From: Geovibrio thiophilus
GTDB taxonomy: Bacteria; Chrysiogenota; Deferribacteres; Deferribacterales; Geovibrionaceae
Direction: 5' to 3'
Assembly: GCF_004087915.1 (NCBI RefSeq)
Contig: NZ_CP035108.1
Coordinates: 434,001-498,000, forward strand
DNA length: 64,000 nt
Every line of letters begins with the position of its first letter. The stretch's first letter is position 1. Below, piece after piece: positions 16,509 to 26,132 of the stretch. Position numbers and translations under genes: made by a program. Under the pieces are notes generated by a model. The model saw only the letters and a list, made by a program, of their open reading frames with translations. It was not told the DNA's origin and searched no databases.

Positions 16509-17543
16509 ATGAAATTTGTAGATTCACTGATTATAGACGTTGAAGGCGGACACGGCGGCAACGGATGTTGCAGCTTCCGCCGTGAGGCTTATGTGCCCCG
16601 AGGCGGTCCCAACGGAGGCAACGGCGGTAACGGAGGCAATGTTATCCTTGAAGGGGACGACTCCAAGACGACTCTCCTTGACCTGACATATAACGCCATC
16701 TACAAGGCAAAAAGAGGCGTTCACGGCAAAGGGAGCGATCTTCAGGGAAAACGGGGAGAGGATATTCTCCTTAAGGTGCCTGTAGGCACAATGATTTATG
16801 AGACAGAAACAGAAGAGCTGATAGCCGATATAACTCAAAAAGGCGAGCAGGTTATAGTCGCCGCCGGAGGCAGAGGGGGCAGAGGCAACGCCTCATTCGT
16901 TTCCTCAACTCACCGTGCGCCCAGAGAGCACACGGACGGCGAGCCCGGCGAGAAGAAGCGTCTCCGTCTGGAGCTGAAGCTTATAGCGGATGTGGGGATC
17001 ATAGGAATGCCCAACGCAGGGAAGTCCACATTCATCTCCACTGTTTCAGCCGCCAAGCCAAAGGTGGCGGACTACCCTTTCACCACGCTTGTCCCTAACC
17101 TAGGTGTGGTCAGAGGAGCGTTGGGCGAGCCGTTCGTTCTGGCGGACATGCCGGGGCTTGTGGAAGGCGCCCATGAGGGAACAGGGCTTGGTATGAGATT
17201 CCTGCGCCACATTGAGCGTACAAGGGTTCTGGTTCACTTTGTGGACTCCTCCGACTATGACTCAACCATGGTGGAGCGCTACAGCATGATCAGAAACGAG
17301 CTTGAAAAATACGGAATCGGCGTTTCCGAAAAGGCGGAGCTTGTGGCGGCAACGAAGACCGACGCGGCAATGCCTGAAAACCTCATAGAGTTTGAGGAAT
17401 TTATAAAGAAAGAGGGCAAACCCTTTTTTAAAATATGCTCACTGACCAAAGACGGCGTGAAGGAGCTTCTGGACGCGGCGGAGAAAATCCTCGCGGAGAC
17501 GGAAAAACAGAATGAAGAAGATCTCGGAGCTGCTGGACAATAA
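16509..17543 (+). CDS. obgE: GTPase Obg/CgtA
   Basis: The 344-residue protein has the glycine-rich Obg fold at residues 1-158 (DVEGGHGGNGCCSFRREAYV, then PRGGPNGGNGGNGG). The GTPase domain follows: G1 GMPNAGKST, the G2 Thr in PFTTLVPNLG, G3 DMPGLVEGA and a G4-like ATKTD. Obg works in late 50S assembly and stress control. Its G4 reads ATKTD where NKxD is usual; ATKxD-type variants are known in this family. The last 32 bases overlap the next gene. Confidence 0.96.
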   Translation: MKFVDSLIIDVEGGHGGNGCCSFRREAYVPRGGPNGGNGGNGGNVILEGDDSKTTLLDLTYNAIYKAKRGVHGKGSDLQGKRGEDILLKVPVGTMIYETETEELIADITQKGEQVIVAAGGRGGRGNASFVSSTHRAPREHTDGEPGEKKRLRLELKLIADVGIIGMPNAGKSTFISTVSAAKPKVADYPFTTLVPNLGVVRGALGEPFVLADMPGLVEGAHEGTGLGMRFLRHIERTRVLVHFVDSSDYDSTMVERYSMIRNELEKYGIGVSEKAELVAATKTDAAMPENLIEFEEFIKKEGKPFFKICSLTKDGVKELLDAAEKILAETEKQNEEDLGAAGQ

Positions 17544-17952
17544 ACTTGCGGGCGAAGCGAGAGAGCATTCATCACTCGCGAAAACATGGCATCACGCCGT
17601 GGGAGACACGGTGGCGGCTGTCGCTATGCCCTTGAAGATTGACGGAACATGCCTCATTGTAGGCGTGAGCGACAACATGTGGCTGAGTGAGCTTTCCCAC
17701 ATGAAGGATGAAATAATGGAAAATCTCGCCGCCAAGGGGATGAATGTCAAAGACATCCGTTTTGTTTTCAGACAGGCGCCGAGGAGAAAGACTAAGCCTG
17801 TTTTTGTGCCCCGGAACCTGACGGATAAAGAGGAACGGACAGTAAAGCACATGTGCTCCGTGATTAAGGACAAAACCCTTCGTGAAAGCGCGGAAAAGGC
17901 TATGAGAGCCTATTTCGGAAAATATTCGTATGATGATTTCATAGGGCGTTGA
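17512..17952 (+). CDS. DUF721 / DciA-like protein
   Basis: The 146-residue protein begins KKISELLDNKLAG and has LAKTWHHAVGDTVA, LIVGVSDNMWLSELSHMKDEIM and then FVFRQ. This is the W-x-x-x-V...L...W-x-x-EL pattern of DUF721. DciA, in the same family, helps load the replicative helicase where DnaC is absent. That role is suggested here only by family membership. It overlaps obgE by 32 bases. Confidence 0.78.
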   Translation: MKKISELLDNKLAGEAREHSSLAKTWHHAVGDTVAAVAMPLKIDGTCLIVGVSDNMWLSELSHMKDEIMENLAAKGMNVKDIRFVFRQAPRRKTKPVFVPRNLTDKEERTVKHMCSVIKDKTLRESAEKAMRAYFGKYSYDDFIGR

Positions 17953-18002
17953 AAATTCGGAGTAAATCTATTATTTTATCCTGTACCTAAGGAGAATGAA
18001 CA

Positions 18003-18530
18003 GTGATTCTTGATATAAAGACCTTTCCCGATGAAGTTTTGAGAAAGAAGAATGAACCTGTGGCGGTTGTTGACGATTCGGTCAGAAAGCTGCTCTCAGA
18101 CATGGTTGATACAATGCGCAGCGCAAAGGGTGTCGGGCTTGCCGCGCCGCAGGTCGGTGTGAATAAGCGTGTGATTGTGGTGGATATAAGCGCCGGAGAA
18201 GACTCTAACTCGCTTATGAAGATAATTAACCCTGAAATTCTGGAACTTTCCGGCGAGCCGGACGTCAATGAAGAAGGCTGCCTCAGCGTTCCCGGGGAAT
18301 ATGAAGTGGTGACCAGACCCTCAAAAGCAGTGGTCAGATACATGAGAGAGGACGGAACGGAGACGGTCGTCAAATCCGAAGGCTTTCTCGCGAGAGCTCT
18401 CCAGCATGAAATAGACCACCTGAACGGCGTCCTCTTCATAGACAGGCTCTCCGTGAGCAAAAGGGAAACCGTCAAGAAGCGCATACGTAAACGCATCAGC
18501 ATCGGCGATTATGTCGCCGGAAGAGGCTGA
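18003..18530 (+). CDS. def: Peptide deformylase
   Basis: The 175-residue enzyme has all three motifs: GVGLAAPQVG, EEGCLSVPG with the metal-binding Cys, and QHEIDHLNG with the metal-binding HExxH. It removes the formyl group from new proteins. The start is GTG at 18003, with AAGGAGA just upstream. It is followed by the CcmD-like gene. Confidence 0.97.
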   Translation: MILDIKTFPDEVLRKKNEPVAVVDDSVRKLLSDMVDTMRSAKGVGLAAPQVGVNKRVIVVDISAGEDSNSLMKIINPEILELSGEPDVNEEGCLSVPGEYEVVTRPSKAVVRYMREDGTETVVKSEGFLARALQHEIDHLNGVLFIDRLSVSKRETVKKRIRKRISIGDYVAGRG

Positions 18531-18562
18531 TTAAGAATATAAAAAACTTTAAGGAGTTCAAT

Positions 18563-18700
18563 ATGCAGGATTTCTGGTATATAGTCGGAGCTTATTCAAT
18601 AATATGGGTGCTTCTCGGCGGCTACATGCTCGGTCTCGGTACAAAAATAACCGAGCTGAACAAACGCATTGACGCCGTAGAGGCTGATAAGGAAAGATAG
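18563..18700 (+). CDS. CcmD-like small membrane protein
   Basis: This 45-residue protein starts at an ATG eight bases after AAGGAG. It has one membrane helix (about residues 5-27, WYIVGAYSIIWVLLGGYML) followed by TKITELNKRIDAVEA, the layout of CcmD / CycX heme-exporter subunits. Typical CcmD works with CcmABC in cytochrome c maturation, but no other ccm genes are in the window. The call rests on size and pattern only; it could be an unrelated single-pass peptide. Confidence 0.6.
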   Translation: MQDFWYIVGAYSIIWVLLGGYMLGLGTKITELNKRIDAVEADKER

Positions 18701-18883
18701 GAAGCGAAGCCTGACGAAGCAGTCTCTGAAATATAATGAGAGATTGCTTCATCCTTTCAGGATTCGCTATGATTCGGAAAACTCTGCGGCTATACGGTCG
18801 GAAGCTTCGCCGTACGCGGAAAAGGCAGGGTTATCCTGCCGCCGGCGTGTATCAAAAATTCTCGGGAATGGGAAATTTTTGAT
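18701..18883 (+). repeat. Dispersed repeats between the CcmD-like gene and csrA
   Basis: 18701-18780 is a relative of the element at 9605-9687 (AGAGATTGCTTCATCCT, then GGATTCGCTATGA). 18804-18883 is a diverged structured unit: CTTCGCCGTACGCGGAA, stem 2 GGCAGG/CCTGCC, linker GCCGGCGTGT, and stem 3 ATCAAAAATT / AAATTTTTGAT. It ends 6 bases beyond the csrA stop and could terminate transcription from either side. Confidence 0.7.
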
Positions 18884-18889
18884 TGTCTG

Positions 18890-19120
18890 TCAGGTGTTTT
18901 GGTTTTTAAAGAAGTCCACAAGGGAGACAAGGTTTTCCTTTGTGGCGGCCTGAATATTCTCTTCCTTTATCGCCTCGAAGATCTCCTTGCGGTGCACACT
19001 GACATCTCTGGGGGCATCGATTCCGAGCTTAACGCTCTTTCCCGCCACTTCCACTATGCGGATTTCTATATTTTCGCCTATTATTATACTTTCATTTGTT
19101 TTTCGGGACAGTACCAGCAT
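18890..19120 (-). CDS. csrA: Carbon storage regulator CsrA
   Basis: The 76-residue protein reads [15 protein letters not shown], then [16 protein letters not shown], the full CsrA/RsmA pattern with the RNA-contacting N-terminal strand and the VHR segment. CsrA represses translation by binding GGA motifs in mRNA leaders. Its start overlaps the fliW stop (TGATG). It is the last gene of the flagellar flgM-to-csrA unit, where FliW antagonises CsrA to tie flagellin translation to flagellar assembly (known in Bacillus and Campylobacter). Confidence 0.97.
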   Translation of the reverse strand: MLVLSRKTNESIIIGENIEIRIVEVAGKSVKLGIDAPRDVSVHRKEIFEAIKEENIQAATKENLVSLVDFFKNQNT

Positions 19121-19599
19121 CACTTATCCTTGGCGGCAAAAAGCGGAGCTTTTATCATCCACCTGTCATCTTCCAGTATAACCTGTTTTGCCAGCTTTTT
19201 CCCTGTATTTAACAGAATCGGCGCGCGCAGGTTTACCGTGGCGTTTTTCGGGTCTTCCGGAACAACGACTATTGCGGCGATTTTCAGTTCCTCGTCTTTT
19301 TCGATTCCGAGTATCTTCAGTTCACGCTTGTTTATTTTCGGGTCGTAGTTCGGGTGAAATATCTTCGGTTCGATGAGAATGAAGCATACATCGGGATCCT
19401 GAACAGCCTGAAACCAAAGAAAAGGGAACGACTTATCGCCGGAGATCAGCAGGAAGTCACTGAGATCGGGAAAGCCCAGCAGCGGAGAAGAGAGAGTTAT
19501 TATATCATTCTCCGTATATTCGACCGGACCCAGTTTGGTTGAGGACATTTTTATTTTTTCCATTGAAACCTCTGTGTTTTCTGCAAGGTTGGATTTCAT
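19120..19599 (-). CDS. fliW: Flagellar assembly factor FliW
   Basis: The 159-residue protein has the FliW core ([22 protein letters not shown], with [18 protein letters not shown] after it) and the C-terminal [10 protein letters not shown]. FliW binds flagellin or CsrA and so controls flagellin synthesis. The start at 19599 is supported by GGAG nine bases upstream, giving a slightly longer N-terminus than usual. It lies between flgL and csrA and overlaps csrA. Confidence 0.95.
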   Translation of the reverse strand: MKSNLAENTEVSMEKIKMSSTKLGPVEYTENDIITLSSPLLGFPDLSDFLLISGDKSFPFLWFQAVQDPDVCFILIEPKIFHPNYDPKINKRELKILGIEKDEELKIAAIVVVPEDPKNATVNLRAPILLNTGKKLAKQVILEDDRWMIKAPLFAAKDK

Positions 19600-19619
19600 C
19601 TTGAATTACTCCTTAAATA

Positions 19620-22600
19620 TTAAAGAAAGTCAAGCAGCGAAATATTCATTATTTTCGCGGTTGTCTGAAGCGCAGCCTGATACGCCTGCAAAGCAAGCTG
19701 ATACGAAGTGATGGCGGCGCTCTGGTCTGTCGCTGTGGCACCCAGATACTCTGCCTTTATCTCTTCGTTTTTTGTGCTCATTACAGTGTAGTAGTTGATT
19801 GATGTGTCAACCCTGTTCTGTCTTGTGCCCACGGAGGTGAGAGAGTTTGTTATCTGTGTTTCAGCCTGATCCAGTATGGGCAGCTCATATTCGATGCCGG
19901 AACCCACTGCTGTGGTAAACGAGTCAGTCGCGTAAAGGTAGCCGACATCAAAGCCGCTGTATACTCCGTCCGCAACGTGATATGTCTCGTTTGCGGTATC
20001 TATGGTGTACATGGAGATAAGCTCACCGTCGCTGCCTGTCACCTTTATCTGAGCCTCCGTTCCTGCCTTGGCGAAGCCCAGAGTGCTTTCGTAGTCGCCC
20101 GAAACGTGGAAGCTGTTTATCACCGCATCGTCATAAACGAAGGAGAGATTGCCGCCGTCAACAATTTCGGCGCTTATCATACCGCCGAGACCGGCATTTG
20201 TGAGCTTGTCGTTTACTTCAGCTAATAATTCGTCCACGGATTCATAATCTTTAGCTTCAAGTGTTATTGAAGCGGTTTTCTTTGTTCCGTCATTATAAGT
20301 GAAGCTGATAGTTCTCTGCCCGGTTGTTGTATCCTTAAGGAAAAGCTGTGGAGTGCCGCCTGCTGTTACGCTGTCTGTTGAGGCTGTTTTGTAAAAGCCC
20401 AGAACAGACACCGCTTCACTGCTGAGGTCGGTATTGGCTGATACAGAGAGATTAGTCAGTGTTCCGCCTGCGGTGAAGCTGAGATTGCCGTTGTTGTCCG
20501 CTGTGAGTGTTATCCCGGCGGGAAGCCCGGTCGCCGCGGCAGCCAGCGAGGCGGCGTCAGCATATTCGCCGGAAGGATCCGGCGGGAAAGTGACCTGAGC
20601 AGTTGTCCATGTATCCGTTGCTGTATCGTAATACGTGAGATCAAGCACCTTGTTCACATTGAAGGCGAGCGGAGCGGCACTCTGCCCCGTTGTGGGGTCG
20701 TATGTCTGGAAGAAGGTCATTCTGGTGCCTTCGTTATTGGCGTTCATGGTTATTTCATGAGTTCCCGAACCGGAGTATATCTCAAGCTTGCCGTCGTTGT
20801 TGTACGCGCGCACTCCGAGACCAGCCAGATCCGCGTCTGTTGAGATCATGCTGTTGACAGTGTCGATTATAAGGCTCTCCGGGTCAAAAGAACTGAATCC
20901 GAGGGCGCTGTCGGTGTCACCTGAAACATAGAGGTCGGTTACTGTTCCGCCCGCCGTGAAGCTGATTGTTCCGTCAGCGTTTGCGCCCGCTGTTATTCCT
21001 GCGGGAAGTGTCGGGTCGGAGTTTATGGCGGTTACAATATCGTTCACGCTGGCGTAGCTTCCTGCGGGAACATTAACCGAAGCCTCTGTCCATACTCCTC
21101 CGTCCTGATAATAGAATGTAAGCCCTGCGGCTTCGGTGAAGTTTAGGCGCGCCGCTTCTGTTCCCGTTGAGGGACTTTCAACGGAGGCGAAGATGCTGTC
21201 TCGGTCGATGAATATGTTTCTGGTATAAACATTGTTTCCGTCTTTTACAACCAGATCAAAATCTATGTCGCTGTTCGCTGTATAGTTTACTTCGGAAGTA
21301 ACGCTTTTCAGCTCAGACTGGATGTACATCTCGCTGAGGTTGTTTGTGGTGAGTATCTGGAAGTTAAAGAGGTCATTGTAGTTTCCTCTGAACGTGCCGT
21401 CAAAGTATGGCGTCGCCGTGGAGTTAAGTGTTGTGTCGCTCCATGCGCCGGGCGCTCCGATACCCTGTTCGGGTATGTTGAGGTTCAGCGCGTTGTAAAG
21501 GTTTGTGAGGGAGCGGAAGGTGTCCACGTTTTTGCCTTCCTCTATAACATTTATATCACCGAAGCTCACATTGGAACCGGCGCTGAGATCAACGGTGAAG
21601 CTGGTGGATTCCGTAACCTGCCCGAGGGAAATTTTTACCCCCTTGCTTATTTCAATCTCCTGACCGTAATAGGTGTCCTGCCTGAGAGTCTGGGTCGAGA
21701 CCTTGTTTCCGGCGGAATCGGTGACGTTTATAACTATTTTGTCATAGTCTGACGGATCCATAGGGTCGGCTGCCTGCATTACCACATTGAATGACCATTT
21801 GTCATCTCTGGTGCCTGTGTATTTGCCGCTTAATTTTACGTCCTGCTCAAGCATGGCGTAGCCTATCCCCGTATTGTCCTCATTTATGCTGAAGGTGAGT
21901 CTGCTTGAGCCGCTTCTTATGTCCTGAACAACGAGCTTGCCGTCCACAAGGGAGGCATCCACCGCGTTATCGTACAGATTTTCTATGAAGGTAAGGAAAT
22001 CCCCGAGCCTTTTTTCCGTGGTTATGGGGTAATCGGAGTTCTTCGCCGTTGCGGTTTTGTAATCATTTACTCCGTCAGCCGTAGTCACTTTTGAGGAAAG
22101 GGATGTGTCGTCTCCGTAGTTGACGTTATGGAGCTTCAGTGTGAGGTCGTACATATCCGCTGTGGGTGTGGATTCAACCTGAGCCGTCACGGTAAAGGCG
22201 AAGCCGTTATCCTTGAGAGCCTGATTTATGCTGTTCTGAATGTCTTCAGCGGTGTCGCCTGTATTCACGGTGAAGCTCATGGCGACGCCGTTTACGAATA
22301 TTTCGTTTGTTCCCACGGGGAAGTTAGCTCTGTTGTCGTCTCCGCCTGTGAGGGTTTCGTTTTTATACTCGATAAGCACAGGCTGATCATAGCTGCTGTA
22401 GCCTATTTCAAATACGGTGTCCTTCCCTGTGGCGGAGTATGTAAAATCCGTGGTTGAGGAGGGTGTGGGATCTGTGAAGCCGAGCTTGTTGTTCACTGTT
22501 CCCTTAAGGTCAAGCTGAACATGGTCGCCGCTTCTTGTAGTGATGAACATTACTCTGTCGCCATCGTTTACAGCCTGTATTTCATCCGCAAGCCCTTCGT

Positions 22601-23822
22601 TCTCAAGCTTTCTGTTAAGATCAAATACTACTTCGTCAATGTCGTCATAACCTTTTTGGTCAAGAGTTATGTCAAATTCCTCGTCAGCGTATTTCAGGGT
22701 GACTGTTCTTTCTGCTTCAGTCGCCGTTGACATGTCAAGGGTGACAGCAGCAGGAGCCATAAGCTTGGCTATGCCGACCTTGTAGCCGTTGTGGTCGGTT
22801 CCGTTTATGTTTATGGAGTCCGCGAGGGATGCGTTAGCTCCGTCAAGGTTTGAAAAATAGGTTGTGGATGTGGCGTACAGACCGTTTGTCTTATTGGTTA
22901 CAGTGCCTCTCAGGGTCTTGTACGTCTCCATGAAGATTTCCTGCCCTGTCATGTTTATGTCCACATCCTGACTGTAGCCGATTTTGGTGGTGACTATACC
23001 GTCATCGCCGTAGTAGCTGACATTGTCCCCCGGAGTGTAGTAGAAGCTTGTGGTAAGTGTGCGCCCTTCCATATCCGTATCGGGAAGCTTGATGCCCGCA
23101 CCCGTTCCCGTATTTATGACCATCCCTTTGGCATATGCGGTAGTGAGTGTGTATGATGTATTGTTTCCGTCTCCGGCTGTTTCATCTGTGCCGTTTGTAT
23201 CAAGGAGAACCTTATTATTGTTTTTGTCAAAAAGCTGAACAGTCGCTGTGCCGTTTGTGACTGTCACCTTCATGGTGTACGAGCCTTCCTTAAGTTCCGG
23301 CATGTCGTTGTACTGCTTCTGTACCATGGCATCGGCGCCGTTTATGTTGGAAACAACCGAACTTACCTGCCTTTCCTGAGTCTGGAACGGCTGTGTCTGT
23401 GTGGCGTATCCTGAGAAGAGGTAGCGTCCGTTGTAGTACGCGTTGCCCACACCGAGAAGACTTTCAATGACTCCCTGAACATCACCGGCGAGAGCCTTGC
23501 GGCTTTCCGCGCTCTGGCTGTCGTTCATGCCGTATATGGCGTATTCGTTGAGAGCCTTGCTTATCAGTTCGGATGCGGACTGAAGTTCACTGTCGCTGTT
23601 TGTAAGCCATGTGAGGGCATTTTCAGCGTTTCGCTTAAACTGTGCGGATTCATCGAGCATCGTCTGTATGGTCAGGGCGGATATGTAGTTTACCGGATCC
23701 TGCTCGGGAGTGAGCAGGTTGCGCCCTTTTGTGACTGCGTCCAGACTGTTGGAAACCGAGTTGAGATTATTCTGGATACCTGTGAGGTATCTCATTGTCA
23801 TGTAGTTATATGTAACTCTCAT
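19620..23822 (-). CDS. flgL: Very long flagellar hook-associated protein 3
   Basis: The N-terminal 160 residues (VTYNYMTMRYLTGIQNNLNS) and the C-terminal 90 residues (TSVGTRQNRVDTSINYY...SYQLALQAYQAALQTT) are the FlgL/flagellin D0-D1 coiled coils. FlgL joins the hook to the filament. Typical FlgL is about 300-500 residues; this has 1400. The central 1100 residues are Thr/Ser/Asp-rich beta-type sequence. They hold recurring flagellin-hook-IN-like segments, for example around residues 445, 960, 1120 and 1235 (SFTAGGTVTDLYVSGD and relatives ending in LGF). The reading frame is intact throughout. It lies between flgK and fliW. Confidence 0.92.
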   Translation of the reverse strand: MRVTYNYMTMRYLTGIQNNLNSVSNSLDAVTKGRNLLTPEQDPVNYISALTIQTMLDESAQFKRNAENALTWLTNSDSELQSASELISKALNEYAIYGMNDSQSAESRKALAGDVQGVIESLLGVGNAYYNGRYLFSGYATQTQPFQTQERQVSSVVSNINGADAMVQKQYNDMPELKEGSYTMKVTVTNGTATVQLFDKNNNKVLLDTNGTDETAGDGNNTSYTLTTAYAKGMVINTGTGAGIKLPDTDMEGRTLTTSFYYTPGDNVSYYGDDGIVTTKIGYSQDVDINMTGQEIFMETYKTLRGTVTNKTNGLYATSTTYFSNLDGANASLADSININGTDHNGYKVGIAKLMAPAAVTLDMSTATEAERTVTLKYADEEFDITLDQKGYDDIDEVVFDLNRKLENEGLADEIQAVNDGDRVMFITTRSGDHVQLDLKGTVNNKLGFTDPTPSSTTDFTYSATGKDTVFEIGYSSYDQPVLIEYKNETLTGGDDNRANFPVGTNEIFVNGVAMSFTVNTGDTAEDIQNSINQALKDNGFAFTVTAQVESTPTADMYDLTLKLHNVNYGDDTSLSSKVTTADGVNDYKTATAKNSDYPITTEKRLGDFLTFIENLYDNAVDASLVDGKLVVQDIRSGSSRLTFSINEDNTGIGYAMLEQDVKLSGKYTGTRDDKWSFNVVMQAADPMDPSDYDKIVINVTDSAGNKVSTQTLRQDTYYGQEIEISKGVKISLGQVTESTSFTVDLSAGSNVSFGDINVIEEGKNVDTFRSLTNLYNALNLNIPEQGIGAPGAWSDTTLNSTATPYFDGTFRGNYNDLFNFQILTTNNLSEMYIQSELKSVTSEVNYTANSDIDFDLVVKDGNNVYTRNIFIDRDSIFASVESPSTGTEAARLNFTEAAGLTFYYQDGGVWTEASVNVPAGSYASVNDIVTAINSDPTLPAGITAGANADGTISFTAGGTVTDLYVSGDTDSALGFSSFDPESLIIDTVNSMISTDADLAGLGVRAYNNDGKLEIYSGSGTHEITMNANNEGTRMTFFQTYDPTTGQSAAPLAFNVNKVLDLTYYDTATDTWTTAQVTFPPDPSGEYADAASLAAAATGLPAGITLTADNNGNLSFTAGGTLTNLSVSANTDLSSEAVSVLGFYKTASTDSVTAGGTPQLFLKDTTTGQRTISFTYNDGTKKTASITLEAKDYESVDELLAEVNDKLTNAGLGGMISAEIVDGGNLSFVYDDAVINSFHVSGDYESTLGFAKAGTEAQIKVTGSDGELISMYTIDTANETYHVADGVYSGFDVGYLYATDSFTTAVGSGIEYELPILDQAETQITNSLTSVGTRQNRVDTSINYYTVMSTKNEEIKAEYLGATATDQSAAITSYQLALQAYQAALQTTAKIMNISLLDFL

Positions 23823-23837
23823 ATCTGCACCTTTTAA

Positions 23838-25595
23838 TTATCTGCCCACAAGCCCCGTACCGTTTATCAGCTTATCGATCATGCTGTCCACGGTGGTGAT
23901 GAATCTTGCGCTTGCCTCGTATGAACGCTGGAACTTCATCAGGTTGGTGAGTTCCTCATCCATAGATACGCCCTGTATCTCCTCCATCTTAAGCTGGAGC
24001 TCGCTTAAGGAGTAGGTTATCGTGGTTACGAATGTGTCCACCTGACTTTTTTCGCTGGCTATTGTCGCCACGAAGTAGCTGTAGAAGCCGTCTATGGTTA
24101 TGCCTTTATCTTCAAAAACATCTTCATATTTGAGATCGGCGAGTGCCTTGGCGACAGTGTTGTCCCCCTCTGCGCCGCTTGTGCCCGCTGCTATATACAG
24201 GTTGTTCTCCTGTATCTGGCTGGAAAGCTGAATATCACCCGCTCCGGTTCCCGAGAAATAGGAATTGAGACCGGCAGCCACTAGGAAGTTTGATGTATCC
24301 TCAGTGAATGCGAAGGTGTAGCCCGCTTCGGTGGAGATCTTAATTGAGTTGTCCAGAGCTATGGAAGCCTGAAGCTTGCCTCCGGTCATATCACCGTCCG
24401 CGCCGGAGATTTTCTGTATAACGCTGTTGAGGTTATCCTTGTCAGGATCTATGTCTATATCGTAGGTGCCCGCTACTGCCCCGTCAGAGTCGTAAACCGT
24501 TACCCGCACCGTGCCTTTGGTAATTTCAGCGGCAGGAAATGAGCCCGCCTCCTGAGAAAATACGAAGGACGGATTCGCAACACCGTTTGTGGAGGTTATC
24601 TGGGTAAATCTGTTAACGCCCTGACCGAGAGAGTGTATCCTGTTGGTTTCGTTAATCAGTGTAACCGCCAGTTCATCAAGCTGACCCATGTAGTCTGTCA
24701 GTATCTCGTCCCGGGTTATCAGTTCTGCGCCCATTGCGCCGCCTGTTATGTATTGAGTTAGCTCTGTCTGTCCTTTGGAATCTATAGAGGTTCCCCAAGT
24801 GATCTTATAGTGACCGTCATTTTCGTTGTCGCTTTCGGCGAAGAGCTTGTAGCTCACCTTGTCGTCAACGAGGGCGCTGCCGCCTAGGTATACAGTGACC
24901 TGACCGTTGTCTTTCTCATTAACGGTTACATTGGCTATTTCGGAAAGTCTGGCGAGTATCTGGTCTCTCTGGTCTCTGTAATCATTTGCGGTGCTGCCGA
25001 CAGACTCAATCTTGGCTATTTCGCCGTTGATTTTCGCGAGGGCTTCGGAAAGCTGATTTATCTCGCTGACGTACGCAGATATGTTGTAGTCCGATTCATC
25101 TCTGAAGCTTTCAAGCTGATTGTAGCTGCTCTGAATTTTCTGTGTGAGAGTGTTGGTTGTCTCAACAAGGGTAACCCTTTTTGCCATAGCCTCTTCGGAC
25201 TGGTCTGTGGGGTTGTTTGAAAAGTCGCTCCACGCATTAAAATAATCTCTCAGTGATTCGCCAAGCCCGGAGCCTTCCTCAAGTTCATTAAAATAAATCG
25301 TAACTTTTGAAAGCGTCGTCTGGACTGAGGAGTAGAAGCTGAGCTGAGATTCTTCGTTACGGATGCTTTCCGCCAGAATCTCGTCATATACCCTTGTGAT
25401 TGACGTTATCTGAACGCCTCTTCCGTATACCTGTGAGCCGGATATATTGGGAGTCTGGGTGGTGAGGCTCACTGTCTGTCTGGAATAGCCTGCGGTATTG
25501 ACATTGGCTATGTTGTGCCCTGTCACGTCTATGCCCGCCTGAGAAGCCATGAGACCGGAAACACCGCTGTTGAAAATGCCGAAAATATTGGACAT
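23838..25595 (-). CDS. flgK: Flagellar hook-associated protein 1
   Basis: The 585-residue protein begins with the rod/hook-type motif GVSGLMASQAGIDVTGHNIA followed by NVNTAGYSRQ. It ends with LMKFQRSYEASARFITTVDSM, both standard for FlgK. It forms the first hook-filament junction layer under FlgL and is exported by the flagellar type III system without a cleaved signal. It is followed by flgL after 15 bases. Confidence 0.97.
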   Translation of the reverse strand: MSNIFGIFNSGVSGLMASQAGIDVTGHNIANVNTAGYSRQTVSLTTQTPNISGSQVYGRGVQITSITRVYDEILAESIRNEESQLSFYSSVQTTLSKVTIYFNELEEGSGLGESLRDYFNAWSDFSNNPTDQSEEAMAKRVTLVETTNTLTQKIQSSYNQLESFRDESDYNISAYVSEINQLSEALAKINGEIAKIESVGSTANDYRDQRDQILARLSEIANVTVNEKDNGQVTVYLGGSALVDDKVSYKLFAESDNENDGHYKITWGTSIDSKGQTELTQYITGGAMGAELITRDEILTDYMGQLDELAVTLINETNRIHSLGQGVNRFTQITSTNGVANPSFVFSQEAGSFPAAEITKGTVRVTVYDSDGAVAGTYDIDIDPDKDNLNSVIQKISGADGDMTGGKLQASIALDNSIKISTEAGYTFAFTEDTSNFLVAAGLNSYFSGTGAGDIQLSSQIQENNLYIAAGTSGAEGDNTVAKALADLKYEDVFEDKGITIDGFYSYFVATIASEKSQVDTFVTTITYSLSELQLKMEEIQGVSMDEELTNLMKFQRSYEASARFITTVDSMIDKLINGTGLVGR

Positions 25596-25604
25596 GGCGT
25601 CCTC

Positions 25605-26084
25605 CTATCCTCTTTTGTCGAGCAGGGAATTAACGCCTCTGGACTTGCCGTGCGTGCCGTAAGTGCTGCCTGCGGTGATGCCCAGTCTGTCGAAAAAGTC
25701 GTTAACGAGACCTATGTTTGTCCTGTAGAGGATTTTGAGGGCGAGGTTTTCGTCATTAAGCCTGTGCATTACGTTTTTCAGGTCAGTGCGCACCTGATTG
25801 AATTCCCGCTTAAGTCCGTCCTCGTCCATGAGGGCTATAATATCGGTCAGAGACATGTCATCCCTGCCTTCATCCATGCTGATTTTTTTGATTATTGTGC
25901 GTCTGGCTTCTTCAAGGAGTTTCTCCTTGTACACAAGGGTATCCTTACGCTTGGTGAGCTCCAGCGTGTCATCGACATTCCATCTGGCTACGGTTTCTTT
26001 CTCAATAGCCATAACGGACGCAAGCTCAGAATAAAGCTCGCACTGCGACTTCAGTATATCAAGAAGGTTTCTGAATCTGTCCAT
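25605..26084 (-). CDS. flgN: FlgN-family export chaperone
   Basis: The 159-residue, mostly helical protein (FRNLLDILKSQCELYSELASVMAIEKETV) matches the FlgN heptad pattern. FlgN chaperones FlgK and FlgL to the export gate. Its position directly before flgK (9-base gap) and after flgM supports the call, which is otherwise based on a weakly conserved family. Confidence 0.85.
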   Translation of the reverse strand: MDRFRNLLDILKSQCELYSELASVMAIEKETVARWNVDDTLELTKRKDTLVYKEKLLEEARRTIIKKISMDEGRDDMSLTDIIALMDEDGLKREFNQVRTDLKNVMHRLNDENLALKILYRTNIGLVNDFFDRLGITAGSTYGTHGKSRGVNSLLDKRG

Positions 26085-26132
26085 CCCTTGCCTCCATATG
26101 CGGGGGTTTGAGATGTGCGGGAAAGGGCTTGT

